Source: Arthrobacter oryzae
GTDB lineage: Bacteria; Actinomycetota; Actinomycetes; Actinomycetales; Micrococcaceae
Direction: 5' to 3'
DNA length: 64,000 nt
Assembly (NCBI RefSeq): GCF_003634095.1
Contig: NZ_RBIR01000001.1
Span: 868,001 to 932,000, forward strand
In this document: piece by piece, positions 43,976 to 53,305 of the stretch
Numbering within the stretch: the stretch's first letter is position 1
Layout: every line of letters begins with the position of its first letter
Program-made: the position numbers and the translations under genes
The notes under the pieces: generated by a model
Database searches by the model: none
What the model was told of the DNA's origin: nothing
Seen by the model: the letters and a program-made list of their open reading frames with translations, nothing else

Positions 43976-45846
43976 CCGCGAAGACGGCGGCCGCGCTGGT
44001 CCAGCCACAACCTCCCGGTTCGGACACGAATCGCGTCAGTCCCAAGGCGCCACGCCGCAAGCATTCCGGGGCTGTCGCTACCAGCACCATCGTCACCTCC
44101 ACGCCCCACGGTCCGCTCCTCTCCGGTCCGCGCGCGCCGCGGCTGGCGGACAACAAGGAACTCTACGTTCCGGTCCTTGCGGCAGGACGGCGAAAGCTGA
44201 TTGCCGCCCTGACCCTCGGATGGTGTGTCGCGTTCGCCGCCTTCTGGTTCTGGTGGCTGGAGCCCGAGCACAACGTCGGGTGGCCGGGTCTGGTGCTCAA
44301 CTCGGTGCTGCTGTTCTATCTGTCCTATCTGCCCAGTTATTTCCTCATCGCCGTGAACCGGCTCCGGCAGATAGATCCCGCACTGCCGATCCCCGACGTG
44401 CGGGTCGCGTTCGTCGTGACCAAAGCCCCGTCCGAACCGTGGGACGTAGCGCAAAAAACTCTCTTGGCGATGCTCGATCAGGAATTTCCACGCCCCTACG
44501 ACGTCTGGCTCTGCGACGAGGACCCGGCCCCGGAAGTCCTCCAGTGGTGCTCAGACCTGGGAGTCAGAGTCTCTACCCGGCGCGGAATCGCCGACTACCA
44601 TCAACAGCAGTGGCCCCGGCGGACCATGTGCAAAGAAGGCAACCTAGCCTACTTCTACGACACAACGGGATATCAGGAATACGACGTCGTGGCGCAGCTC
44701 GACTGTGACCACGTGCCGGCAAAGAACTACCTTGCCGAAATGGTCCGGCCCTTCGCCGACCCGAGCGTGGGCTACGTGGCGGCCCCCAGCATCTGTGACA
44801 CCAACGCCGCCACCTCCTGGTCCGCCAGGGGGCGGGTACACAAAGAAGGGACCTTTCATGGCCCGTTCCAAGCCGGGCATGTCGGGGGCCTTGCCCCGCT
44901 CTGCATCGGGTCCCACTATGCGGTGCGTACGGCAGCGCTGAAGGACATCGGCGGGATCGGCCCGGAGCTGGCAGAGGACTTCTCCACCAGTTTCCTCCTC
45001 AATTCCGCCGGCTGGCAGGGGGCCTTCGCGCACGACGCCGAGGCCCACGGGGACGGGCCGCACACCTTCGCGGCAAAGGCCGTACAGGAGTACCAGTGGT
45101 CCCGCAGCCTGGTGGTGCTGCTTCTGGAGACACTCCCCCGCCACCTGCACCGGTTTCCCTGGCGGCTCCGGCTGCGATTCATCTTCGCCTTGTCCTACTA
45201 CCCGCTGCTGGCATTGACAACCATCGCGGGGCTGACGCTGCCTGCCGTTGCCGCCGTGACCGGTGTCCCTTGGGTCAACGTCAGCTACATTGAGTTCCTT
45301 GTCCGCTGGGCGTTCATCTCGGTGTGGCTGGTACTGATCACGGTCCTGGTCCGGCGGTGGGGCCTCTTACGTCCCCGGGAAGCCCCCGTCATCAGCTGGG
45401 AAAACTGGCTCTACACCCTCGCCCGTTGGCCCTTCATCGCCAGGGGCGTCCTTGCAGCCGTCCGGCAAAAGATCCGTCCACGGGCAGTGGAGTTCAAGGT
45501 CACGCCCAAAACCCGCGGCAGCTTCGAGCGGCTGGACTTCAGGCTCCTCACCCCCTACTACGGCATATCGGTTGTCTTGAGCGCAGCAGCCCTGACGGGT
45601 GAAACACTCACCGCGGCCTACGGCTACGTCTTCCTGTGCCTGCTGGCTGCCCTCTCCTACGCCGTCGTGGCCTTGGCCGTCCCCCTGCTACACGCCAGTG
45701 AAAGCGCCGCGGCGGCGAAAGCCCCATTCACCTCCGCCATCCGGGCGACCGTCGCAGTCCCCCTTGCCATCACGGCGGCAGTCTGGATACCCCTTCTCGT
45801 CGCCATCGCACAGTTCCCGCCCTTCATCCGGCCCTTCCTGATCTGA
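43972..45846 (+). CDS. Cellulose-synthase-like processive glycosyltransferase (GT2)
   Basis: A 624-residue membrane glycosyltransferase. Two N-terminal helices precede a cytosolic GT2 domain: WLCDED (Asp182), the metal-binding DCD (244-246), the catalytic ED (Glu335-Asp336) and QEYQW (372-376). The last corresponds to the Q-x-x-R-W acceptor motif of processive synthases, with Arg replaced by Gln. At least six helices follow, which would form the translocation channel. No PilZ domain is present, so c-di-GMP control is not built in. The overlap with galE and the endogalactanase next door suggest a galactose polymer rather than cellulose. Product identity is inference. Confidence 0.83.
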   Translation: MTAKTAAALVQPQPPGSDTNRVSPKAPRRKHSGAVATSTIVTSTPHGPLLSGPRAPRLADNKELYVPVLAAGRRKLIAALTLGWCVAFAAFWFWWLEPEHNVGWPGLVLNSVLLFYLSYLPSYFLIAVNRLRQIDPALPIPDVRVAFVVTKAPSEPWDVAQKTLLAMLDQEFPRPYDVWLCDEDPAPEVLQWCSDLGVRVSTRRGIADYHQQQWPRRTMCKEGNLAYFYDTTGYQEYDVVAQLDCDHVPAKNYLAEMVRPFADPSVGYVAAPSICDTNAATSWSARGRVHKEGTFHGPFQAGHVGGLAPLCIGSHYAVRTAALKDIGGIGPELAEDFSTSFLLNSAGWQGAFAHDAEAHGDGPHTFAAKAVQEYQWSRSLVVLLLETLPRHLHRFPWRLRLRFIFALSYYPLLALTTIAGLTLPAVAAVTGVPWVNVSYIEFLVRWAFISVWLVLITVLVRRWGLLRPREAPVISWENWLYTLARWPFIARGVLAAVRQKIRPRAVEFKVTPKTRGSFERLDFRLLTPYYGISVVLSAAALTGETLTAAYGYVFLCLLAALSYAVVALAVPLLHASESAAAAKAPFTSAIRATVAVPLAITAAVWIPLLVAIAQFPPFIRPFLI

Positions 45847-45954
45847 GATCTTGGAGATTCAGGAGCAGTCCAGGCCGGTTCAACCCGAATCGGTCTGGAC
45901 TGTGACCGTCCCCTTCCGGTGCCGCTCCGCACCCCGACGAACGGTTCCGCAAAA

Positions 45955-47154
45955 ATGCCCCCCATGAAGACGCAATGGCTGAACGGACGCATCCGCATGC
46001 TGCCGTGGACGCTGCCCTCCCTGGTCGCCACGTCCGTCGCGGTCCTGGGAATCATTGTTGCAACAGCAGCCATCACGCGCCCTGCCACCTCACCGGAGCT
46101 CGAGATCCGTGGCGCCGACATCTCCTTCACACTCCAGGAGGAAGCCAACAACCAAATCCTCAGCGCCAACGGCCAGACGGCCCCGCTGGAGACGATCCTC
46201 GCCCAGCACGGCGCCAACTACGCCCGGCTCCGCGTCTGGGTCAACCCTCCCAAGGGCACCAGCGATCTGGTATCCGCGCTGACACTCGCCCGCCGCGCCC
46301 ACGCCGCCGGTCTTCACATACTCCTAGACTTGCACTATTCGGACTCCTGGGCGGACCGGACCACCCAGCAAACACCGGCGGCATGGCAAGGACAGACTCT
46401 GGAGCAGCTTCGCAGCACCGTGGAAACGTACACCCGCGACGTCGTGGCGGCGTTTGCACGGCAGGCGACCCCCGTCGCCATGGTCCAGATCGGCAATGAA
46501 ACCACCCATGGGATGCTCTGGCCCACCGGACAGATCTACAAACAAACCGGGGAGGACTGGACCGGATATGCCGAGCTGGTCAAGGCCGGCATTCGCGGGG
46601 CGAAGGAAGCAAGCCCCGGCAACAGCAACATTCCACTGATCATGCTGCACTCCGACACCGGCGGAGACCGAGGAGCTTCGACCTACTACTTTGACCACCT
46701 GCGGCAACAGGGAGTCACGTTCGACGTCATCGGGTTGACCTACTATCCGTTCTGGAACGGCTCCCTCGCCAGCCTTCAAGAAAACCTGCTTGTCCTGGCC
46801 GACCGCTACTCCAAAGACATCCTTATCGCCGAAACCGCCTACCCATGGACCCTCTCCAGCGGCGGCGGCGTCCAAAGCGTCGTCACCTCCCGCGACGCCC
46901 TCCCGGACGCAGCCGCTTACCCTCCAACACCGCAGGGACAGGCGCACTTCTTTGAAGCCCTCAACCAGATACTGCGCGAAGTCCCCAACGGCCACGGGGT
47001 CGGGTACCTGATCTGGGAACCCGGCTGGCTCCCCGGGGTCCCGGCAGACGCCCGCACCGGCAACTCGCACAGCAACCTCACGCTCTTTGACTGGTGGGGC
47101 CACGGGCTACCGGCGCTGGACGCCTTCCGACCGACGGGAACCGCGGGTCCGTGA
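45955..47154 (+). CDS. GH53 endo-beta-1,4-galactanase, membrane-anchored or secreted
   Basis: About 399 residues. One hydrophobic N-terminal segment (LPSLVATSVAVLGIIVATAA) acts as signal or anchor. The GH53 barrel begins with ELEIRGADISFTLQEEA and contains LLDLHYSDSWADRTTQ, the acid/base Glu182 in QIGNETTHGMLWPTG and the nucleophile Glu293 in AETAYPW. GH53 enzymes cut beta-1,4-galactan. The start is uncertain among 45919 (GTG), 45955 and 45964; none has a clear ribosome-binding site. Position directly behind the GT2 gene parallels BcsZ-type glucanases in cellulose operons, suggesting trimming or release of the nascent polymer. Confidence 0.85.
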   Translation: MPPMKTQWLNGRIRMLPWTLPSLVATSVAVLGIIVATAAITRPATSPELEIRGADISFTLQEEANNQILSANGQTAPLETILAQHGANYARLRVWVNPPKGTSDLVSALTLARRAHAAGLHILLDLHYSDSWADRTTQQTPAAWQGQTLEQLRSTVETYTRDVVAAFARQATPVAMVQIGNETTHGMLWPTGQIYKQTGEDWTGYAELVKAGIRGAKEASPGNSNIPLIMLHSDTGGDRGASTYYFDHLRQQGVTFDVIGLTYYPFWNGSLASLQENLLVLADRYSKDILIAETAYPWTLSSGGGVQSVVTSRDALPDAAAYPPTPQGQAHFFEALNQILREVPNGHGVGYLIWEPGWLPGVPADARTGNSHSNLTLFDWWGHGLPALDAFRPTGTAGP

Positions 47155-47260
47155 CCCGGCCGAAACCCCGCACCACCACGCCGCCCGCGACCAAAGGCAC
47201 AGCGGTCCCCATGACCAGAGCTGCCCTGCACACGTCACCGACTCACATGAAGGAGATCTC

Positions 47261-48142
47261 ATGCGCAAAGCCGTTATCCCCGCCGCCGGTCTGGGGACAA
47301 GGTTCCTGCCCGCCACCAAAGCCATGCCTAAGGAAATGCTGCCCCTCATTGACCGGCCCGCGATACAGTACGTCGTCGAAGAAGCCGTCCGGGCAGGACT
47401 GACCGATATCCTCATGATCACTGGAAGGAGCAAGCGGGCCCTGGAAGACCACTTCGACCGCGAGCCGTTCCTTGAAGACACGCTCGAAGCCAAGGGCGAC
47501 TACGCCAAGCTGGCCGCCGTCCGGCAGTCCTCCACGCTGGCCGATATCCACTACCTGCGCCAAGGCGACCCAGCCGGTCTGGGCCACGCCGTGCTCCGCG
47601 CCCGAAAGCACATCGGCAACGAACCCTTCGCCGTCCTGCTCGGCGATGACCTGATAGACGAACAGGACGGGATCCTCGATGAGATGACCAGGCTGCAGGA
47701 GCTCACCGGCGGGTCGGTGATCGCCCTCATGGAGGTCGAACCGTCACAAATCAGCGCCTACGGCTGCGCCGATGCCCTCCCCGCACCGGGCGGACACCTA
47801 CAAGTGAGGAGACTGGTGGAGAAACCGGGTGCCGCGGCAGCACCGTCCAACCTGGCCGTCATCGGCCGCTACGTGCTGCACCCGCGGATCTTTGACGTCC
47901 TGGCCCAAACCCCGCCCGGACAGGGCGGCGAAATCCAGCTGACCGACGCACTTCAAACCCTGGCCACAGCGGACGGTCCGGGATCCGGGGTATTCGGCGT
48001 GGTCTTCCGGGGACGGCGCTTCGACACCGGCGACAAACTCAGCTACCTCAAGGCCGTCCTTACCCTCGCCCTCGAACACCAGGATCTCGGTGCCGGCATG
48101 CGGGACTGGCTGGACGGGATCATGGCCCCGTCTCTGCCATAA
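47261..48142 (+). CDS. galU: UTP-glucose-1-phosphate uridylyltransferase
   Basis: A 293-residue nucleotidyltransferase making UDP-glucose. AAGGAGATCTC precedes ATG 47261. Family motifs are VIPAAGLGTRFLPATKAMPKEMLPL, the IQYVVEEAVRAG segment, GLGHAVLRA, VLLGDDLID, RLVEKP and GGEIQLTDAL. It closes the polysaccharide cluster and provides the precursor for both GalE (UDP-galactose) and Ugd (UDP-glucuronate). Confidence 0.93.
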   Translation: MRKAVIPAAGLGTRFLPATKAMPKEMLPLIDRPAIQYVVEEAVRAGLTDILMITGRSKRALEDHFDREPFLEDTLEAKGDYAKLAAVRQSSTLADIHYLRQGDPAGLGHAVLRARKHIGNEPFAVLLGDDLIDEQDGILDEMTRLQELTGGSVIALMEVEPSQISAYGCADALPAPGGHLQVRRLVEKPGAAAAPSNLAVIGRYVLHPRIFDVLAQTPPGQGGEIQLTDALQTLATADGPGSGVFGVVFRGRRFDTGDKLSYLKAVLTLALEHQDLGAGMRDWLDGIMAPSLP

Positions 48143-48233
48143 AGGCACGGCCGCAGCGCATAGTTGCACCGGGCATTCCTGGACTGGCTGCTCGTCTAGC
48201 CTCCGTGGGGAACTTGGCCGCCGCGGAAACGGC

Positions 48234-48593
48234 TCAGTCTGCCGCAGTCCCAGGCCTCCGGGCTGATACGTCGTCGGTCCGGCCGGGCCACACGCGTTCC
48301 GCCAGTGCGAGGACCGGGAGCAGGGCCGGGTTGTCCGAGGCCCCGCGCCAAGCCATCCGCAGATAGATCGGCAGGGTCTCGTCGAGCACCCGCAGGAAGT
48401 GCACATGCGGGTCGGTTACGTTCTCAGCCACGGAAGAAACCGTCAGGGAGCACCCGACTTCGGCGCCCACCAAGGCCATGGCCGTCCATGAATCGGGCGC
48501 CCTTTGCACGATGTCGGGATCGAACCCGGCTCCGAGGCTGAGCCTGCGCAGCCGGTCGCCGAGGACAGAGCCCTCGTGCGGGGGAAGTGCCAC
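48234..48593 (-). pseudogene. Truncated LysR-type regulator (effector domain only)
   Basis: About 120 residues, plus at least 10 more in frame upstream, match the C-terminal half of LysR effector domains: GEPFVALPPHEGSVLGDRLRRL, then a FDPDIVQRAPDSWTAMALVGAEVGCSLTVSSVAENV stretch in pieces, and LRMAWR. No winged helix-turn-helix is encoded, and the upstream sequence does not continue as a LysR. It therefore looks like a remnant left by a deletion. The GTG at 48593 is the only in-frame start, without a convincing ribosome-binding site. Confidence 0.6.
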
Positions 48594-48698
48594 GAACGGC
48601 TCCCCAGCAAATCCGCCGTCACGGCAAAGCTGCCGTGCCCCGGGATGCTGACCCGAAGGCCTTCGGCGGCCGTCATGTTCTGCACCTCAGGCGGCTGA

Positions 48699-49862
48699 TC
48701 ATTTGTGCTGGTGGCTCAGGTCCGGGTGTCCCCCGGCCTCTTTGTCGAGGGAGGGAACCGGTACGGGGGTGGTTCGGATGGACATGGTGTCCAGGTTCGG
48801 CAGTGCGTGGCCGAGCCTGTGCTCGGCGGCCAGCACGATCTGATCCGCCGCCGTGAGGGCCATGTCAGCGACCACGATGGCGGCATTGCCCTGGAGCCGG
48901 TGGCCGACCCACCGCAGCTGGAGCGCGGAGACGCTGAGGACTCCGGGCGTTCCGGCCAGAGCCGAGCCGGCACGGTCCAGGAGGTCAGGCTCAATTCCGT
49001 CCATCAGCCGGCGTCCGATGCTCTTGATGGTTCCCCAGAGGAGAACGATGATGGCTGCGGCGATCAGGAGGCCCACGATCGGGTCGGCCAGGGGGAAACC
49101 GGCCCACACCCCGAGGACGCCCAGGACTACCGCCAGCGAGGTAAACCCGTCCATCCGGGCGTGCACCCCATCGGCGACCAGGGCCGCGGAGCCGATCTTT
49201 CGTCCGATGCGGATCCGGTAGATGGCAACGGCCTCGTTGCCCGCAAAACCGATCAGGCCCGCGACGGCGACCCACGCCAGATTGGTGAGGGGATGGGGGT
49301 GGATGAGCCGGTCGACGGACTGCCATGCGGCAACGATGGCCGAGAGCGCCACGACGCCGACAATGAAGAGACCGGCGAGGTCCTCGGCCCGGCCGAATCC
49401 GTAGGTGTAGCGCCGTGTGGCGACCCGGCGGGAGAGAATGAACGCGATCCACAACGGCACGGCGGTCAGGGCGTCGGAGAAGTTGTGGATCGTGTCTGCG
49501 AGCAGCGCCACCGAGCCGCTGAACAGCACGACGATGAATTGGAGAATGGTCGTTCCCAGCAGGATGAACAAGCTGATTTTCACGGCCCGGATCCCGTGCG
49601 CACTGGCCTCGAGCGCGTCATCGATGGAATCGGCAGCATCATGCGTATGCGGGACGAACAATCCGTAGAAGAACCCCTTGATTCCCGTGGGGTGCTCATG
49701 TGAATGCCCGTGGTCATGAGAATGCCCATGATCATGCGGGTGGCCATAGTCAGCGGCATGACCGTGGTCATGGTCTGGGTGATGGTCATGGCCGTGTTCG
49801 ACGTCGTGGCCGTGACCGTCCGTACCGGCGTGCCCGTGATGAGGGTCGTGAGGGGTGCTCAA
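48699..49862 (-). CDS. Cation diffusion facilitator (CDF) metal exporter
   Basis: A 387-residue CDF transporter. Residues 1-60 are extremely His/Asp-rich (repeated HGHDHHPDHDHGH-like units), a metal-sponge tail. The six-helix core has SVALLADTIHNFSDAL (first HD motif) and VADGVHARMDGFTSLAVVLG (second metal site), followed by a cytoplasmic domain with ELRLGHALP-like helices. Both HxxxD-type sites suggest Zn2+/Co2+/Cd2+ type efflux. It starts at TTG 49862, overlapping the ArsR-type sensor stop (TTGA), so it is co-expressed with that sensor. Confidence 0.9.
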   Translation of the reverse strand: MSTPHDPHHGHAGTDGHGHDVEHGHDHHPDHDHGHAADYGHPHDHGHSHDHGHSHEHPTGIKGFFYGLFVPHTHDAADSIDDALEASAHGIRAVKISLFILLGTTILQFIVVLFSGSVALLADTIHNFSDALTAVPLWIAFILSRRVATRRYTYGFGRAEDLAGLFIVGVVALSAIVAAWQSVDRLIHPHPLTNLAWVAVAGLIGFAGNEAVAIYRIRIGRKIGSAALVADGVHARMDGFTSLAVVLGVLGVWAGFPLADPIVGLLIAAAIIVLLWGTIKSIGRRLMDGIEPDLLDRAGSALAGTPGVLSVSALQLRWVGHRLQGNAAIVVADMALTAADQIVLAAEHRLGHALPNLDTMSIRTTPVPVPSLDKEAGGHPDLSHQHK

Positions 49863-50224
49863 TGCTTTTCCGCGCTTTCCGTGTGGTGATGGCGGGGAGT
49901 GCCGCCAAGGGAATGTTCGGCTTGAAAGATCGCGTCGGAGACGAGCTGACGTGCGTGCTCGTTCTCCAGCCGGTAGAACACCCGGGTGCCTTCCTGGCGT
50001 GTGGTCACCAGCCGGCCCAGGCGCATTTTGGCCAGATGCTGGGAGACGGCGGCGGGAGACTTATGCACGAGTTCAGCGAGCCGATTGACCGGCAGCTCAC
50101 CCTCACGGAGGGCAAGAATGATGCGAATCCGTGTCGCGTCGGCAAGCATCGCGAAGACCTCCACCGCGAGTTCCACGAATTGGCTGTCCGGCTCGCGCCC
50201 GCAAATCTTATTATCTGCATCCAT
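49859..50224 (-). CDS. ArsR/SmtB-family metal-responsive repressor
   Basis: A 121-residue winged-helix repressor. The core is FAMLADATRIRIILALREGELPVNRLAELVHKSPAAVSQHLAKMRLGRLV, then the wing RQEGTRVFYRLENEHARQLV. The C-terminal tail is His-rich (GGTPRHHHTESAEKH) and one Cys lies near residue 8 (KICGRE). This resembles Zn/Ni/Co-sensing SmtB-type proteins using the alpha5 His/Asp site (D/HxHxxH-like) rather than As-sensing CVC. It is translationally coupled to the CDF exporter, which it probably represses. Confidence 0.87.
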   Translation of the reverse strand: MDADNKICGREPDSQFVELAVEVFAMLADATRIRIILALREGELPVNRLAELVHKSPAAVSQHLAKMRLGRLVTTRQEGTRVFYRLENEHARQLVSDAIFQAEHSLGGTPRHHHTESAEKH

Positions 50225-50267
50225 ACGTAGATTCTTCCACACCGGCCCGCTGCGGTGAGACATGCGC

Positions 50268-50305
50268 GGCGGGGCTGACCAGGCAGTCGCCCGACCAGCC
50301 CCGCC
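50268..50305 (-). terminator. Hairpin between MFS and ArsR-type genes
   Basis: A 10-bp perfect stem (GGCGGGGCTG / CAGCCCCGCC) with an 18-base loop is located after the MFS gene stop on the minus strand and upstream of the metal sensor. No T-run is visible; it is a probable but weak transcription end. Confidence 0.45.
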
Positions 50306-50413
50306 AGGCGCTACAGGCCGAAGCCGGGAGGGGCTCACATTTGCACAGCGTGGAGCTTGGGGTGTGTCAGGACATGGCGCTTCTGGGGTAGTGATTTGCA
50401 AGAACCGAGAGCG

Positions 50414-51640
50414 TCAGTCTGTGGTGGCCGCCGGTGCGGTGACGGGTTCCTCAACGTAGTCCCGGGTCTGGTGACTGCTCAGGGCCCAGAATGCCAGGGT
50501 GATCGCTGTAAGGGCGGCCCCGCCGGTCATGACTGCGCTCCATCCGCCGAGCTGCCAGAGGGCAGCCGCCAGTGCGGATCCGGCGGCTCCGCCGATGAAG
50601 TTGCTCACCACATACGCGGTGTTGAGGCGGCTGCGGGCGCCGTGGTCCACTGCGAGGACGCGGATCTGGCTCAGTGTCGCTATTGCCCGTGCGGCGATGT
50701 CGAGCAGCACGATTGCCACGAGCAGGACGATGATCGAGCCGGCCCCGATGCCGGCGATGAGGAAGCAAAGCAGGGTCAGCGCCAGAGCGGCGCTGATGGC
50801 ACGGGTGGACCAGCCGCGATCGTGCAGGCGTCCGGCGCGTTGCGCCGCGATGGCGCCGGCGATTCCGGCCAGGCCGAAGAGCCCGATCGTAGTGACGGAG
50901 TACGAGTACGGCGGGGACGCGAGCAGGAACGTCAACGCGGTCCAGAAAAGCGTGAGGACGCCGAATCCTGTTCCCGCCACCAACAATGCCATCCGGACAG
51001 AGGAGTGGCGTTTGATCACGCCGAAGATCGAGCCGAGCAGGGCTGCATAGCCCAGAGTCGCCCTCGGAGCCAGCGGCGGGATGCTCCGGCGCAGGAGCGC
51101 GGCCGTTGCGAGGGCCAGGACCGCGGCGACGCCGTAGGTCGTCCGCCATCCGAATGCCTCGGCGAGGAAACCGCTGATCGTGCGGGAGGCGAGGACTCCA
51201 ATCATCAGCCCCGAGGCGACCGTGCCGATCGCGTGGCCGCGTTTTGCCGGTTCTGCGAGATCTCCCGCCAGCGGGGTCAGCAACGGCCCGGACACCGTGG
51301 TCAGCCCCACGAGAACCAGCGCCACGAGCAGTACCTCGAACGTCGGGGCGACTGCCGCAGCGGTAAGGGCGGCCGCGCACAGGAGCATCATGAGGGGCAG
51401 GAGGCGTCGACGGTCCAGTACATCACCGAGGGGAACGATGAAGAACGCCCCGACGGCGTATCCGATCTGTGCTGTTGTGACGAGCAAGCCGGCGGCCCCG
51501 GATGAAATCCCGAACGACGAGCCAATGTCCTGCAGAAGCGGCTGGGCCCAATAGAGGTTGGCGACGGCGGCGCCTCCGGCCACCGCGAAGACCAGGATCA
51601 TGGCCCGGCTGATACCTGCAGGTGCGTTGGTGGTTGACAT
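50414..51640 (-). CDS. MFS transporter (multidrug/metabolite efflux type)
   Basis: A 408-residue major facilitator with 12 helices. ATG 51640 has AAAGGAC upstream. It shows an YWAQPLLQDIG start, motif A as PLGDVLDRRRLLPLM, GPLLTPLAGDLAEPAKRGHAIGT in the helix 4-5 region and a repeated GLFGLAGIAGAIAAQRAGRLHDRG motif in the second half. It resembles sugar efflux or DHA1-type exporters (YfcJ/YdeR-like). It diverges from a DHA2 pump gene across a 280-base region with a large palindrome. Confidence 0.82.
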   Translation of the reverse strand: MSTTNAPAGISRAMILVFAVAGGAAVANLYWAQPLLQDIGSSFGISSGAAGLLVTTAQIGYAVGAFFIVPLGDVLDRRRLLPLMMLLCAAALTAAAVAPTFEVLLVALVLVGLTTVSGPLLTPLAGDLAEPAKRGHAIGTVASGLMIGVLASRTISGFLAEAFGWRTTYGVAAVLALATAALLRRSIPPLAPRATLGYAALLGSIFGVIKRHSSVRMALLVAGTGFGVLTLFWTALTFLLASPPYSYSVTTIGLFGLAGIAGAIAAQRAGRLHDRGWSTRAISAALALTLLCFLIAGIGAGSIIVLLVAIVLLDIAARAIATLSQIRVLAVDHGARSRLNTAYVVSNFIGGAAGSALAAALWQLGGWSAVMTGGAALTAITLAFWALSSHQTRDYVEEPVTAPAATTD

Positions 51641-51814
51641 CAAAGTTGTCCTTTTGCTCTTTCGGATGTGAGGCCCCGACGTGGCGGGCAATGGCGCTGT
51701 CGCGGCCGCGGTGCTGATGGATGTCATTGGGTGATGGATCTCCGTCGCAGGGCCGTGTTCGGAGCCAGGATCGCTCCACCCATTCGACGATGCCGTACCT
51801 GCCGGGTGCGCGGT

Positions 51815-51846
51815 AGGACCTGGCGAGACATGGTCTGACAGGTCCT
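51815..51846. promoter_or_regulatory. Nested palindromic operator in the divergent MFS promoter region
   Basis: Outer arms AGGACCTG (51815-51822) and CAGGTCCT (51839-51846) bracket an inner AGAC-ATG-GTCT palindrome (51826-51836). The 13-mer CTGACAGGTCCTG at its right end recurs exactly at 53311 upstream of the XRE regulator. A further inverted repeat GTTTCGC/GCGAAAC follows at 51847-51865. The likely binder is the XRE protein encoded at 53359. Confidence 0.6.
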
Positions 51847-51922
51847 GTTTCGCACCCTGCGAAACCCCTAACGTCGAGGAGGCGGGTACTCCGCACACCG
51901 TCCTCTTCCGAAGGAGCGTTCC

Positions 51923-53287
51923 GTGAATGCCACGACCACCGTCTCGTCCGCGCCGGCGCTCCGTCATTCCCGGGCTGCGCTGTTCGCCGCCGTCACCGGC
52001 TTCTTCGTCATCACGCTCGACGCCGTCGTAGTCAACGTCGCGCTCCGCCAGATCAGTCTGGACCTCGGCGCGACAATAACCGGCCTGCAGTGGATCGTTG
52101 ACGGCTACACCCTCTTGTTTGCGTCATGCCTCCTTTCCGCCGGGGCGTTCTCCGACCGGATCGGTGCTCGGCGCGCCTACGGCATCGGCATGGCAGCCTT
52201 CGTCATCACTTCGCTGGGCTGCGGGCTCGCGCCCACCGTCGGCGTGCTGATCCTGGCCCGGATCCTGCAGGGAACAGCGGCCGCGGTGATGCTGCCGGCG
52301 TCGATGGCGCTGATCGGCGAGGCCTTCCCGGACCCGGCGAAGCGGGCACGCGCCGTCGGCATGTGGGCGATGGGCGGGGCCCTCGCGTCAATCTCCGGGC
52401 CCGTGCTCGGCGGGCTCCTCTCCCTCGTCGACTGGCGGCTGATCTTTCTGATCAACCTCCCGGTCGGCGCCGCGGCGCTGATCCTGCTCGGGCGCGTCCC
52501 GCGTTCGGCGCACCGAACCGTTCCCGTCGACTGGGCCGGCCAACTCACCGCCTTCGCCGCCATGGGTGCCCTGACCTACGGTGCCATCGAGGCCGGCGCG
52601 GCCGGGATCACGGCCCCGTTGACACTCATCGCCTTCGCTGCCGCCGGCGTCGCCGGCGCGGGCTTCGTCATAGCCGAGCGCCGCGGACCGCACCCCATGG
52701 TTCCGCTCCCGCTGCTGCGCGACCGCACGATGGCCGTCTCGATCGGCATCGGGTTCTCGTACATGGTCGGATACTTCGGCCTGCCCTTCGTGATGAGCCT
52801 CTACGCACAACAGGAGCGCGGCCTCTCCCCCGTCGAGACGGGCGCGCTCTTCGTTCCGATGATGCTCGGCGGCGCGATCCTGACACCGTTTATCGCCAGG
52901 CTCTCCGAACGCCTCGGCGCACGCACACTGATCATTGGCGGACTGACGCTCATGGCGGCAGGACTCACCGTCATCGCGCTCCTGCCGGGCGGGACGCCCA
53001 TCTGGGTCCTCGCCGCCGTGATGATCCTGGTGGGCCTCGCCGGCCCGCTCGTCATCCCGACCATCACAGCCGTTCTGCTCAACAGCTTCGACAGGCAGCG
53101 CGCCGGCACCGTGAGTGGCATCTTCAACACCAGCCGCCAGATCGGCGGCGCGCTCGCAGTTGCGGTGTTCGGATCCTTGCTCGCCCGCTCCACGACATTT
53201 CTCCAAGGCTTCTCCACCAGCCTGCTGATCGCCGCCGGCCTCGCCCTCGCCATGTCCGTCCTCGCGACCCGTCTGCCGCGGCGATGA
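51923..53287 (+). CDS. DHA2-type MFS drug efflux pump
   Basis: A 454-residue, 14-helix major facilitator of the DHA2 (EmrB/QacA) subfamily. GTG 51923 has AAGGAG six bases upstream. Features: FFVITLDAVVVNVALRQI in helix 1, LQWIVDGYTLLFASCLLSAGAFSDRIGARR (motif A region) and RILQGTAAAVMLPASMALI, PGPVLGG-like SGPVLGGLL motif C and FNTSRQIGGALAVAVFG at the end. Likely exports hydrophobic drugs or dyes by proton exchange. The XRE/MmyB-type regulator follows closely and the promoter region carries a palindrome shared with that regulator's promoter. Confidence 0.87.
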   Translation: MNATTTVSSAPALRHSRAALFAAVTGFFVITLDAVVVNVALRQISLDLGATITGLQWIVDGYTLLFASCLLSAGAFSDRIGARRAYGIGMAAFVITSLGCGLAPTVGVLILARILQGTAAAVMLPASMALIGEAFPDPAKRARAVGMWAMGGALASISGPVLGGLLSLVDWRLIFLINLPVGAAALILLGRVPRSAHRTVPVDWAGQLTAFAAMGALTYGAIEAGAAGITAPLTLIAFAAAGVAGAGFVIAERRGPHPMVPLPLLRDRTMAVSIGIGFSYMVGYFGLPFVMSLYAQQERGLSPVETGALFVPMMLGGAILTPFIARLSERLGARTLIIGGLTLMAAGLTVIALLPGGTPIWVLAAVMILVGLAGPLVIPTITAVLLNSFDRQRAGTVSGIFNTSRQIGGALAVAVFGSLLARSTTFLQGFSTSLLIAAGLALAMSVLATRLPRR

Positions 53288-53305
53288 ACGACCGTAAGCA
53301 CTGGG

